Shown: one piece after another, positions 35,948 to 44,916 of the stretch
How positions within the stretch are numbered: the first letter of the stretch is position 1
Layout of the letters: each line of letters starts with the position of its first letter
Assembly (NCBI GenBank): GCA_964445985.1
Contig: CAYUMU010000007.1
Coordinates: forward strand, 62,001-126,000
Length of the DNA stretch: 64,000 nt
Direction: 5' to 3'
From: CAYUMU01 sp964445985
Lineage (GTDB): Bacteria; Planctomycetota; Planctomycetia; Pirellulales; S012-138
The notes under the pieces: generated by a model
Told to the model about the DNA's origin: nothing
The model's input: the letters and a program-made list of their open reading frames with translations, nothing else
The model's database searches: none
Program-made: the position numbers and the translations under genes

Positions 35948-37081
35948 CTACCGGCGTTGGCCGCGCCAGCGGAGCCAGTGGTCGGCCAGTACGATGGCGA
36001 CCATGGCTTCGGCCATGGGAATGAAGCGGGGTAGCAGGCAGGGGTCGTGCCGGCCTTTGGTGCGGATGCTGGCCGGCTCGCCTTCGCGCGTTACCGTGGC
36101 TTGCTCGCGGGGCAAACTGCTGGTGGGCTTGACGGCAGCCCTTAGCACGATGGGCATGCCGGTGGTGATGCCGCCCAGCATGCCGCCGTGACGATTGGTG
36201 GCTGTTACGATTTGCCCCGCGGACGGGGCAGACGACGCTGGCGTCGCCTGCTCGGTGGTGAATAAATCGTTGTGTTCGCTGCCGCGCATGTTGGCGCAGC
36301 GGAAGCCAATTCCATATTCCACGCCCAGCACGGCCGGCAAACTGAACAGGGCTTTGGCCAGATCGGCCTTGATTTTGTCGAACACCGGTTCGCCGAGGCC
36401 AGCCGGCACGCCAGTGGCCACGATTTCGGCGGCGCCGCCAATGCTGTCTTGATCGAGCCGTAATGCTTCGATCAGCGCCACCATTTGAGCCGCGGCCGCC
36501 GGATCCGGGCAACGCACAATGTTGGGTTCGCCACCGGGGAGTTGTTCCACTTGCTGAAGCGTGACGGAGGCCGGGTTGTCAATGTGGGCATGAATATCGC
36601 CCACCTGCGCCACGTAGCCGACCACCTGGCCGCCGAACGCGGATTCGATCAGCTTCTTGGCGACCACGCCCGCGGCCACCCGCACATTGGTTTCGCGGGC
36701 CGACGACCTGCCGCCGCCGCGATAATCGCGGAAGCCATATTTGGCGTCGAACGAATAGTCGGCGTGGCCGGGCCGGTACAGGTCTTTGATATCGCTGTAG
36801 TCGCGGCTTCGCTGGTCTTCGTTGCGGATGAGGATGGCCAGGCTGGTGCCGGTGGTGCGGCCTTCGAACACGCCGGAGAGAATCTCGGCCTCGTCGGCTT
36901 CGTTCCGCTGCGTGACAATCTTGCTTTGCCCCGGCCGCCGGCGCGCCAGGTCAACGCGCAGGTCGTCTACCGTGAGCGAAATGCCCGGCGGAACGCCGTC
37001 AATAATCACCACGTTGCCGGGGCCGTGGCTTTCGCCGGCCGTGGTCACGCGAAAAGCTTGGCCAAAAGTATTGCCGGGCAT
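35948..37081 (-). CDS. aroC: Chorismate synthase
   Basis: This 377-residue FMN-dependent enzyme converts 5-enolpyruvylshikimate-3-phosphate to chorismate, the last step of the shared aromatic pathway. Signatures are GESHGPGNVVIIDGVPPG near residue 17, the basic active-site DYSDIKDLYRPGHADYS region and RGGGRSSARET near 125, and a third AroC signature region near residues 275-330. The end (LADHWLRWRGQRR) is intact. Length is typical. It is divergent from the acetyltransferase gene. Confidence 0.96.
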   Translation of the reverse strand: MPGNTFGQAFRVTTAGESHGPGNVVIIDGVPPGISLTVDDLRVDLARRRPGQSKIVTQRNEADEAEILSGVFEGRTTGTSLAILIRNEDQRSRDYSDIKDLYRPGHADYSFDAKYGFRDYRGGGRSSARETNVRVAAGVVAKKLIESAFGGQVVGYVAQVGDIHAHIDNPASVTLQQVEQLPGGEPNIVRCPDPAAAAQMVALIEALRLDQDSIGGAAEIVATGVPAGLGEPVFDKIKADLAKALFSLPAVLGVEYGIGFRCANMRGSEHNDLFTTEQATPASSAPSAGQIVTATNRHGGMLGGITTGMPIVLRAAVKPTSSLPREQATVTREGEPASIRTKGRHDPCLLPRFIPMAEAMVAIVLADHWLRWRGQRR

Positions 37082-37388
37082 AAATCTCCGCGAAGCTCAA
37101 ACCTGGTTGCCAATGTTCGGGAAGCGGGTCCGCGCGGCCGCCGGCACTCGCTGACGCCTGGCCAGAAGAAAATAGGACGGCCCGCGGGGCGCGCAGTAGC
37201 GATTGTAACAGATGAACGGTCTTCGCGGATGGGCATGCGGTCGGGGGGGAACGATTTGACGGATTGATTGGTGGTTGGATTCGGTTCGGCAGCCCATGAT
37301 AGATAGCTGCGGTGCGGGGCATGTCCGGTTGCGTTGTCCCCTCACCAGGCCTTTGCTCACCCAGCCACGCTTTCCCCCGCGGCGCACG
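37082..37388. other. Divergent promoter region between aroC and the acetyltransferase
   Basis: About 307 bases with no gene. The frame of the acetyltransferase is open back to 37275, but the ATG at 37389 gives a better N-terminus. Promoters for both divergent genes should lie here; none was assigned. Confidence 0.4.
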
Positions 37389-38534
37389 ATGACTCGAGTC
37401 GAAGAACTTCGTCAACTTTCTGACCTGGCGCCTTACCGGCTGCGTTGGCGGCGTTTGCTCGGAGAAACGCGAGACGCGAGCTATCTTCAGTCGCTGGACT
37501 GGCTGGAAACCTTTCTCAAGCATGCGGGAGAGGATGTCGGCCTGAAGGTTCTGAGTATTTCGCACGGCCGGCAGGCGCTGGGCATCTTGCCTTTGGTGGT
37601 GGCGCGGCGTCGCACCGGTTTGGGTATAGTGCGTCAATTGACGTACCCGGTGCTCTCGGACGGCAGTTGTTATGGTCCGCTGGGGCCTCATCCCACGGCG
37701 ACGCTGACTGCCGGACTGCGACACTTGAGCCACGGCAGCCGCGATTGGGATCTGCTCAACTTGAACGGGGTGAACACCGGCACGGATCGGGGCCGCACCG
37801 AGCATGCCTTGCGTCGGGCCGGCTTTCGGCCGACGCGCCGCATGCAAGCCACCAAGGCCATCGTCGATTTCTCCGGCAGTTGGCAGGACTACCTGGCCTC
37901 GCGCAGTCCCCAATGGTTGCCAGAGGTCAGGCGAGCGGAAAACCGGTTGAATCGGCTGGGGGACTGGGAGCACGTGCATTATCGGCCGGAAGGTTCGGCC
38001 CGCGGCGATGATGACCCCCGCTGGGATCTTTACCAGTCGTGCGAACGGATTGCCGCGGGTAGCGGCCCAGGCGATGGCAGGGCGTGTCGCGATGGCGGCC
38101 TGGGCGGAACCGGGAGCGAAGCCGGGCAGGCTTTCCGGCAAGACGTTCACGAGCAAGCGGCCGCCTCCGGCAATGTTGACCTGCACCTGTTGCGGATCGA
38201 GCGACGAACCGTGGCCTTTGTATATGGATTTCATTTGCATGGCCGCGGGCTGGCGCGCCGCTGGGGCGTCGATCGGGGGTTGCCCAGCGAATCTGCCCAG
38301 GCCGCGATGAGCGTGTTGTGGGCGCGATGTTTGGAAAGTTGTTGCCGGGCTGGTGATCGCAGTTACGATTTGGGGATTGGGTGGTTGCCAGGTGGCTGCG
38401 ATTGGCCAACCCGGCACACGGCAACCGAAAGCTATACCCATTATGCGAGCGGTCCGCGCAGCCTGCTGTTGCGACTGACCAACATGGTTCACAACTGGCG
38501 CCAACGCGGCGCTCCCCAGGTGGCACTCGAATGA
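37389..38534 (+). CDS. GNAT/FemAB-like acyltransferase (BioF2-like domain)
   Basis: This 381-residue protein has the fold of acetyltransferase-like FemAB/BioF2 proteins linked with polysaccharide or envelope modification. The start at ATG 37389 (MTRVEELRQL) is chosen over an upstream in-frame ATG at 37275. Segments typical of the family include YLQSLDWLETFLKHAG near residue 35, the LGILPLVV core beta strand and a RRAENRLNRLGDWEHV helix, followed by the second GNAT unit (VDLHLLRIERRTVAFVYGF). The last part (WLPGGCDWPTRHTATESYTH) is intact. Its stop overlaps the PrsW start by four bases, so the two are translationally coupled. Substrate unknown. Confidence 0.8.
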   Translation: MTRVEELRQLSDLAPYRLRWRRLLGETRDASYLQSLDWLETFLKHAGEDVGLKVLSISHGRQALGILPLVVARRRTGLGIVRQLTYPVLSDGSCYGPLGPHPTATLTAGLRHLSHGSRDWDLLNLNGVNTGTDRGRTEHALRRAGFRPTRRMQATKAIVDFSGSWQDYLASRSPQWLPEVRRAENRLNRLGDWEHVHYRPEGSARGDDDPRWDLYQSCERIAAGSGPGDGRACRDGGLGGTGSEAGQAFRQDVHEQAAASGNVDLHLLRIERRTVAFVYGFHLHGRGLARRWGVDRGLPSESAQAAMSVLWARCLESCCRAGDRSYDLGIGWLPGGCDWPTRHTATESYTHYASGPRSLLLRLTNMVHNWRQRGAPQVALE

Positions 38535-39517
38535 GCCCGATTCAGGCGATCGCCGTTTCTCTTGTGGCGGCAGCCTGTTCCGCCTTGGCCTATGTGGGGC
38601 TGCTGGTGTCGTTTGACCGGCACGAAAGAGAGCCGTGGCCGTTCATGCTGTTTGCGTTTGGCTGGGGAGCGGCGCCGGCGGTGCTGCTGTCGCTGTTTGC
38701 CGAGCAGTATGTGGGCGCTTCCCTACACTTCTTTGTGAACCAGGCCGAACTGCAGCTGGTGTTCACGGCGGTGGTGGCGCCGCTGATTGAAGAGTTTGCC
38801 AAGGCCGTGCCCGTCGTGGTCATCTTCTGGTGGTATCGTCACGAGTTCGATGGGCTGCTGGATGGCTTGCTGTACGGCTCGTTGGCCGGGTTCGGTTTTG
38901 CCATGACCGAGAACGTGTTTTACTTTACGACCTACTTCCATCAAGACGCCGGGCTGGGTTGGCAGGTGGTGTTTCTGCGTTCGCTGGTGTTTGGGCTCAA
39001 TCATGCCCTGTATTCTTCGTGCCTGGGCTTGGGGCTGGCGGTGGCTCGGTTTGCCAAACGTCGTGCCGTTCGCCTGCTGGCCCCCACGCTGGGGCTGGCG
39101 CTCGGCGTGGCGCTGCACATGTTCCATAACTATTCGGTAATGACCGACGATAGCTGGGCTCCGGCGCTGATCAGCAACTGGAGCGGCGTGGCCGCGTGGT
39201 TGCTGCTGGTGGGCTTCGCTCTGCACCAGGAAGCCCGCTGCATGCGGCAAGAGTTGCGGGAGGAAGTGCAGGCTGGGCTGATCACGCACCGCGATTGGCG
39301 AACCGTAACACGCAATCGCAAGCGCGTGACGACCAAGCTGGCCGCCATGCAGCAAAGCTCCGCCGAGGTTTGGAACCACTATTTTTCGCTGCTGGCCGAG
39401 TTGGCCTTCAAGAAGCGGCAGCACCGTATTCACCCCGACGACGCCGAAGCGCTGATGCAGATTGAATCGCTCCGAGCCGAGATCCAGCGGACGCGCTGCG
39501 AAGGCAACCTGGGCTAA
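38531..39517 (+). CDS. PrsW-family intramembrane metalloprotease
   Basis: This 328-residue membrane protein starts at ATG 38531, overlapping the preceding stop (ATGA). It has about seven hydrophobic helices in residues 1-230. PrsW motifs are visible: EE at 87-88 in LIEEFAKAVPV, EN at 127-128 in MTENVFYFT, and His158 in LNHALYSS, with HMFHN further on. The C-terminal 80 residues are soluble and charged. PrsW proteases cleave membrane anti-sigma factors or related proteins in several bacteria; the substrate here is unknown. The coupling with the acyltransferase hints at envelope response but is not proof. Confidence 0.88.
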   Translation: MSPIQAIAVSLVAAACSALAYVGLLVSFDRHEREPWPFMLFAFGWGAAPAVLLSLFAEQYVGASLHFFVNQAELQLVFTAVVAPLIEEFAKAVPVVVIFWWYRHEFDGLLDGLLYGSLAGFGFAMTENVFYFTTYFHQDAGLGWQVVFLRSLVFGLNHALYSSCLGLGLAVARFAKRRAVRLLAPTLGLALGVALHMFHNYSVMTDDSWAPALISNWSGVAAWLLLVGFALHQEARCMRQELREEVQAGLITHRDWRTVTRNRKRVTTKLAAMQQSSAEVWNHYFSLLAELAFKKRQHRIHPDDAEALMQIESLRAEIQRTRCEGNLG

Positions 39518-39651
39518 TGCAGGTCTCAAAAAACTCCAGACGCAACAGGCCAGGCAAGATTGCCCATTGCGTCTGGAGCGTTGTCAACCGGCCAGCACCC
39601 CGGCAGGGAATGAATGGCCAGGGCTGGCCAATGATGAGGGCGCGACCGAGA

Positions 39652-40743
39652 TTATTTCTTCAACGCGCGTTTGAGTTGTTCCACCTCTTTGGCGAGCTGG
39701 TCAACCTTCTTTTCCAGGTCGCTCTGGCTGCCGCCGCGGCTCGGACCTGGGTGTTGGTGAAAACGCCAGTTGCCTTGCCGCACTTCCGGGCCGCGGTGGC
39801 TGGAATGCTGGCCAAACCGAGAGCCAAAGCCGCGGCTTGGCGCATTGAAACGGTGCGCGTTCCAGCCGCGACTGGGGGCGAAGGAACGTCCCCAAGATCC
39901 GCGGTGCGAGAATTGGGAGCCGTGCCTGGCCCCGGGCTTGCCCGAGCGGGCCTGATGGCCGCTCTTGCCATGATCGCCGCGGGCCTGATGGCCGCTCTTG
40001 CCATGATCGCCGCGGGCCTGATGGCCACGGGCATGATCGCCGCCTTTACGGTCGCCGAGGGCATGATGGCCGTGCCTGCGATCGCCGCGGGCATGCTCAC
40101 CGCGTTTGTCGCCGCTCTTGTGATCACCGCCCCGTGCCATGCTTTCCCGCATTTTACGGAAATCTTCGGACGACAGCCGACCCCAAGGGCCGGGGCCGCG
40201 ATCGCTGTGCGCTTCGCGCATTTTCTCGAAGCGCTCGCGCACTTCCTTGGCTTTTTCGGAGCTCAAGCGCTCTTCCATGGCCTTGTGGAATGCCTCGATG
40301 CGTTCTTCGCGCGATTTGTCGTCGCCAGCACCGCGGGCACCAAAACCAGGGCCGCCGAAACCGGGGCGACCGGCGCCGAAGCCGCCGAAGCCGCCTCCAA
40401 ACCCGCCGCGAATTCCGCCCAGCGGCGGCCGACCGTCGCGCTCGCCAGATCGGGCAGGCCCTTCGTCTTTGGGCTTATCAGCCTTGGATTTATCGTCCTT
40501 CGACGGGGCTTTTTGGGGAGGGCTCTTGGGCTTTTCGCTCTTCGACTTGTCGTCTTTCGTGGCCGTGGTGGATACCTGCACCGGTGTTAATTCAGCCTCG
40601 ATCTGCTGAATCTGAGCTTTTACCTGAACCAGATCGGCCTCCAGTTTTTCCAGCTGGGCCTGGGCGCCTGTTTCTTGAGCGTGGGCGAGTGGCCCCCAAC
40701 TGATGGCGCACCCCATCACAATAATCAGCGTGCAACGCGACAT
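39652..40743 (-). CDS. Exported repeat-rich basic protein (Gly/His/Arg/Asp)
   Basis: This 363-residue protein has no known family. The signal peptide MSRCTLIIVMGCAISWGPLAHA is clear. Residues about 23-55 are a short coiled coil (LEKLEADLVQVKAQIQQIE). The middle is disordered and Lys/Ser/Pro-, then Gly/Phe-rich. Residues about 200-300 are basic and His/Gly/Asp-rich with the tandem unit ARGDHGKSGHQ, encoded by a 33-base DNA repeat. A second short coiled coil (LEKKVDQLAKEVEQLKRALKK) ends the protein. The coiled-coil ends suggest oligomerisation; the His-rich centre could bind metal or nucleic acid. Function unknown. Confidence 0.7.
   Translation of the reverse strand: MSRCTLIIVMGCAISWGPLAHAQETGAQAQLEKLEADLVQVKAQIQQIEAELTPVQVSTTATKDDKSKSEKPKSPPQKAPSKDDKSKADKPKDEGPARSGERDGRPPLGGIRGGFGGGFGGFGAGRPGFGGPGFGARGAGDDKSREERIEAFHKAMEERLSSEKAKEVRERFEKMREAHSDRGPGPWGRLSSEDFRKMRESMARGGDHKSGDKRGEHARGDRRHGHHALGDRKGGDHARGHQARGDHGKSGHQARGDHGKSGHQARSGKPGARHGSQFSHRGSWGRSFAPSRGWNAHRFNAPSRGFGSRFGQHSSHRGPEVRQGNWRFHQHPGPSRGGSQSDLEKKVDQLAKEVEQLKRALKK
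39947..40012. repeat. Tandem DNA repeat (33-base unit) inside the His-rich gene
   Basis: Two head-to-tail copies of a 33-base unit (39947-39979, 39980-40012), beginning CGGGCCTGATGGCCGCTCTT, followed by a diverging third partial copy. It encodes repeated GDHGKSGHQAR on the minus strand. Confidence 0.85.
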
Positions 40744-41058
40744 GGATCAACTCCTCCGATGAGAACTGGGCGAAATGGTCTGGGTTCGTTTACTGCCGAA
40801 CCTCCGTGGGAAGTTTGGAATACCTAGTACCTTGAACCCCGCATGGCCGTGCAGGTATCGGTCGCATTTTGGCAATCGCGAAGACCTGGCGGGGGGCATT
40901 CACGTTCAAGCTAGCGGGGATTGCACGCTGCTCGCAAATGAAACACGAGCCAACGAAAGCGGCGGCGTGAACGATCTTCCCCCCCAACCTTGGTTCAGGT
41001 TCGGAGAGCAGAATCATCCACGCCGCCGCGAAGCTGCGAGGGTTGCCAGAGCCAACCA
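40744..41058. other. Intergenic region, no gene supported
   Basis: About 315 bases between the His-rich gene start and the S9 peptidase stop, all genes on the minus strand. It should hold the promoter of the His-rich gene. No repeat or other gene is visible. Confidence 0.4.
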
Positions 41059-43167
41059 CTATTCGGTCGCTGGCAGGTCTTTCAACGCTTCCCGCAAGCC
41101 AGGCACTTCGTCGGCCCCGACAGGCACTTTGAGGCTGGTCCCTTCGAAGTCATCGCCGATCGGCTCAAACCGACCGCCCATGTGCTCGGCCAGAAAGGCC
41201 TCGGTCACGGCGTTGAACGACATGCGGTTTTGCGGCCGGGCGAACCCGTGGCCTTCATCGGGGTAGAGGGCATAGCAAACCGGAATCTTTTTGGCCTGCA
41301 TGGCCTTCACAATCTGGTCGGCTTCCGACTGCTTCACGCGGGGATCGTTCGCCCCTTGGCCAATCAGCAGTGGGCGCTGGATGCGATCGACAAAGTTCAG
41401 CGGCGAGCGTGCTTCGAGGAACTTGATGCCTTCTTCGGTGGTGTGATCGCCCACGCGATCCTTGAACATTTGCAGCACCGGTTGCCAATAAGGCGGAATG
41501 GTGTTGAGCAGCGTGATGATATTGGAAGGACCCACGATATCGACCCCGCACCGGAACACGTCGGGCGTAAAGGTCAGGCCCACCAGCGTGGCGTAACCGC
41601 CGTAACTGCCGCCCATGATGGCCACGTGATCCTGTTTGGCAATCTTGTTATCGACGGCCCATTTCACGGCGTCGATCAGGTCGTCGTGCATTTTGCCAGC
41701 CCACTCTTTGCGGCCGGCGTTGAGGAAGTTCTTGCCAAAGCCGGTCGAGCCTCGGAAGTTCACGGACAGCACGGCATAGCCGCGGTTGGCCAGCCATTGC
41801 GCCTCGGCGTCGTACCCCCAGCTATCGCGCGCCCAAGGTCCGCCGTGAACATTCAAGATGAGCGGCAGCGGCTCGCTGGGCTTGCCGTCGCCGTCGGGAT
41901 CGGAATTCTTGGGCAGCGTGAGATACGACACGAGCGTAAGACCATCGCGGCTCTTGATCTCCACCGGGTGCATCTTGGTGAGCGGCAAGCCTTCCAGGTC
42001 TTTGCGGTTGGTGAAGAGAAAGTCGGCCTTTTTGTCTTTGCCGCCGCGATCGTAGTGGTAGTAATTGACCGGCCCATCGTCCTTGAGATAGGCCACGATC
42101 CAGTGCTTGTCGTCGAGCGATTGGCTGGCAATCACCACTTCGCCATCGGCTACTTCGCGGAGGAAGTCGAAGTCTTCTTTCACCGTGGGGTCGATGATTT
42201 GCCAATCGTTGCGAAGGTACTCGAACGACACGGCGCGGATCGTGTTTTCGGTGGGGTGCACCAGCGCGCCGCCGATATCGGCCTTATCGTGCTGGGCGAT
42301 CACCTTTTGATTGCCGGTGGCCAGATCGACCGTGGTCATGGCGCCCGTGTCGCGGCCGCGGCTATCGATGAGGTACAGCACCTCGCCGGTTTTGTCGAAG
42401 CCAATGGGGCTGGTCGTCAGCGTGTCTTCGGGCGGCACGCGAATGAACTCTTTCCATTCTTTGCCGTCGGGCTGAAGGATCACGTTGCTGCCATCGGGAT
42501 CGAACCGCGTGGCGAACCGCACCTTGTAGTCTTCGTCGGTCAAGAAGCCGCTGAAGCCGGGGTTTTCTTGAACGAGCGACTTTTCGCCCGTCTTGAGATT
42601 CAACCGATGGATGTCGTGGAAGCGGGGATCGCGATCGTTGAGCCCCACCAGAATTTCTTCAGGGAAGCGATAGCTCACGCCTTCGATTTGGGCGGCCACC
42701 TCTTTATAGGGCGTAAGGTCGGTGGTCTTGCCGTCTTCGAGGTCCACCTTGTAGACGTGCCAGTTCTCGTCGCCGTCGGCATCTTGGCGATAGAGAATGT
42801 GCTTGTTGGTATAAGCCCAAGAGTAGGAGCGGATGCCGCGTTTTTTGTCGTGCGTGACCGGCTTGGCCGCGGAGGGGTCGGAGAGCGGGCCGACCCACAC
42901 GTTGAGCACGCCATCGACGGGCGCCAAAAAGGCCAACTGTTTGCCGTCCGGGCTGATGCGGGCAGCCGCCTTGTCAGGATTGCCGAATAAGACTTCGCGC
43001 GGGATCAGCGACACGTCGGATTGCTCCTGGGGCTTGGCGGAGGATTTGCCAGAGGGTGCGTCGTCGGCTAAGGCGGCTGAGGCGACAGCGCCTAACCAGG
43101 CAAAGCTGCCGGCGAAGAGCGCCAAGCGTGCCCAGCGTGGGGAACGCGGAAAGGTGGAACGCCACAT
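41059..43167 (-). CDS. S9-family prolyl oligopeptidase-like exported peptidase
   Basis: This 702-residue serine peptidase starts at ATG 43167, with AAGGAG about six bases upstream; the frame is open to 43272. Residues 1-33 are a signal peptide (ARLALFAGSFAWLGAVASA). Residues about 45-450 form a beta-propeller-like region. The catalytic domain has GGSYGGYATLVG near 535-546 (nucleophile Ser), QGANDPRVK with Asp and YPDEGHGFARPQNR with His. The order and spacing match S9 peptidases. It should act on peptides in the periplasm. No operon partner is evident. Confidence 0.92.
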   Translation of the reverse strand: MWRSTFPRSPRWARLALFAGSFAWLGAVASAALADDAPSGKSSAKPQEQSDVSLIPREVLFGNPDKAAARISPDGKQLAFLAPVDGVLNVWVGPLSDPSAAKPVTHDKKRGIRSYSWAYTNKHILYRQDADGDENWHVYKVDLEDGKTTDLTPYKEVAAQIEGVSYRFPEEILVGLNDRDPRFHDIHRLNLKTGEKSLVQENPGFSGFLTDEDYKVRFATRFDPDGSNVILQPDGKEWKEFIRVPPEDTLTTSPIGFDKTGEVLYLIDSRGRDTGAMTTVDLATGNQKVIAQHDKADIGGALVHPTENTIRAVSFEYLRNDWQIIDPTVKEDFDFLREVADGEVVIASQSLDDKHWIVAYLKDDGPVNYYHYDRGGKDKKADFLFTNRKDLEGLPLTKMHPVEIKSRDGLTLVSYLTLPKNSDPDGDGKPSEPLPLILNVHGGPWARDSWGYDAEAQWLANRGYAVLSVNFRGSTGFGKNFLNAGRKEWAGKMHDDLIDAVKWAVDNKIAKQDHVAIMGGSYGGYATLVGLTFTPDVFRCGVDIVGPSNIITLLNTIPPYWQPVLQMFKDRVGDHTTEEGIKFLEARSPLNFVDRIQRPLLIGQGANDPRVKQSEADQIVKAMQAKKIPVCYALYPDEGHGFARPQNRMSFNAVTEAFLAEHMGGRFEPIGDDFEGTSLKVPVGADEVPGLREALKDLPATE

Positions 43168-43375
43168 AAGAAACTCCTTCTTGGGGGGGACGGGTTCGTT
43201 CCCGGTTCGGTCCGTCAGTTCTCTCTCAAGCTTGTGACTTCTACGCCGCCCGAGGGGGCGCAGTTCGAGCAAGATACCGAATCCGCCGGCAATTCGATAG
43301 GGGAAGGCACAACCAGCCCGCGAGTTGGCCGGTTAAGGAGTAATCAAGGAGTAACGGAAAATAACTGCCGGCCAT

Positions 43376-43427
43376 GGTCGCCTTTCATTCCGTGAAAGGA
43401 TTCGCTTTCGCGTAGCGAAAGCCGACT
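43376..43427. repeat. Palindromic repeat family B, copy 1 (diverged)
   Basis: Arms 43376-43398 and 43405-43427 around a 6-base loop GATTCG; about six mismatches between arms. The right arm and loop match the copy at 61944-61995. It lies just after the DUF1501 stop (minus strand), within about 5 bases. Confidence 0.75.
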
Positions 43428-43431
43428 TTGT

Positions 43432-44787
43432 TTAAGCCTTGGCTTTGATAATGGGCAACGGGTCGAACTTCTCCCCAAGCACCGCGGTGCTATCCACCTT
43501 GAGCCAGTGATCCAACAGCGAAGCGTACACCCGCCGGAAATCGGTGTGGTACCGCAGATCGCCATCATCCAGGTCGTCCGCCTTCAGGCTCGGGTGTTTG
43601 CCCACCACTCCGCTTTCCACGCCGGCTCCGGCCAAGAACAGGCACGACCCCGAGCCGTGGTCGGTGCCGCGACTGCTGTTCTCATCCACGCGGCGGCCAA
43701 ACTCCGAGTAGGTCAGCAATACCACGCGATCGGCGTGCCCCGAGCCTTCTAACAGGGCGAAGAAATTGCTGACCGCATCGCCCATGGCTTGCATCAGGTT
43801 GCGATGATCGCCCGACTGATCGCTGTGGGTGTCGTAACCGTTCTGCGAAACGTAGTAGATCCGCGAACCGAACTCCGCCTGGATCATTTGGGCCACGAGT
43901 TGCAACTCGTAGGCCAGACCTTGTTGCACGTACCTGACGTCCCCGTTCTTGAACTCGAACTGCCCCTGCGGCCGTTCAAAGCGACCATGCACGATCTCTC
44001 GCAGCCGGTCGATCGTGGAGTAGGTATCGAGCGCCATCCGCCGCGTGAATTCGGCGGCGGAGCCGGGGCTGGCGCCTCCCGAAAGCTGGGTGAGCTCACG
44101 GATCAGTTTCTCGCGCGGGTTGCCGGCGGTCGCCGGGCTTACTACGGCTGCTTCCTCCACTGCCTCCGTCGGCGGGCGAAGGTCTTGATATTCGTCCGCG
44201 GTTTCGTCGAGGTTCAGGCCGAAATCTTTGTCGGGGTGCAAGGTGGGGACCGCCGTGGTTGCTCCGCGGAAGGCCAGCGGCAGTTGGTCCTTGCTCACGT
44301 GAAACGCCGGCATGCGGCCTGGTTGAATTTTTAGACCCGCGGTGGTTCGCCCCAGCCAGCCCGTCGTTTGGCGGCCCCGCGGATCGGCCGATTGCCAGAC
44401 ATCCATGCTCTCGAAGTGCGACCGGTTAGGATTGGGATAGCCCACCCCCTGCACGATCGCCAACTTCCCGCTCTCGAGTAGGTTCGACAGACCATACAGC
44501 GATGGGTGCAGGCCAATCTCATCGTTCACCCGCAGCACATCTTTTTCTTTGAAGGCCAAGGTCGGGCGAGCTTTGTGGTAGTTGTCGTCGCCGTAAGGAA
44601 TGACCGTGTTCAAGCCGTCGTTGCCGCCGGTCATTTCGAGCACCACGAGAATTTTGTCCTGGCCCATTTCGGCCGCCCTGGCGGCGCGCGCCAAGAAGCC
44701 TGGCACCGTCAGACCCGAGGCGGCGCCGAACGCCAACAACGAGGATCCCGCAATGGTTCGTCCCAGAAATTCTCGTCGCGATAGCAT
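43432..44787 (-). CDS. DUF1501 family Tat-exported protein
   Basis: This 451-residue protein has no known biochemical function. ATG 44787, with GGAGA upstream, begins the Tat signal MLSRREFLGRTIAGSSLLAF. Motifs of the DUF1501 family follow: VVLEMTGGNDGLNTVIPYGD near residue 50, GVGYPNPNRSHFESMDVWQS near 110 and FGRRVDENSSRGTDHGSGSC near 370, which resembles the alkaline-phosphatase-superfamily core. Family members lie next to DUF1800 genes in planctomycetes, as here, and are thought to be exported enzymes of large-substrate metabolism, which remains inference. The C-terminus is intact. Confidence 0.93.
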   Translation of the reverse strand: MLSRREFLGRTIAGSSLLAFGAASGLTVPGFLARAARAAEMGQDKILVVLEMTGGNDGLNTVIPYGDDNYHKARPTLAFKEKDVLRVNDEIGLHPSLYGLSNLLESGKLAIVQGVGYPNPNRSHFESMDVWQSADPRGRQTTGWLGRTTAGLKIQPGRMPAFHVSKDQLPLAFRGATTAVPTLHPDKDFGLNLDETADEYQDLRPPTEAVEEAAVVSPATAGNPREKLIRELTQLSGGASPGSAAEFTRRMALDTYSTIDRLREIVHGRFERPQGQFEFKNGDVRYVQQGLAYELQLVAQMIQAEFGSRIYYVSQNGYDTHSDQSGDHRNLMQAMGDAVSNFFALLEGSGHADRVVLLTYSEFGRRVDENSSRGTDHGSGSCLFLAGAGVESGVVGKHPSLKADDLDDGDLRYHTDFRRVYASLLDHWLKVDSTAVLGEKFDPLPIIKAKA

Positions 44788-44916
44788 CGGACCAGTCTCC
44801 GTTAAAGCGTTTGCCTTCCGCCGCAAGTCAAAGGGCGGCAGGGTCAATATTATACCCAGCCCCAGCGACGGGATGAACGCCCAACGCGTCCCCCTCGCTC
44901 AGGCCGCGTTTTGGAA

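Noticed and set aside
40990..42990. Plus-strand ORF of 666 codons opposite the S9 peptidase
   Set aside because: The minus-strand gene has intact catalytic motifs and a ribosome binding site, so the plus-strand frame is a shadow.
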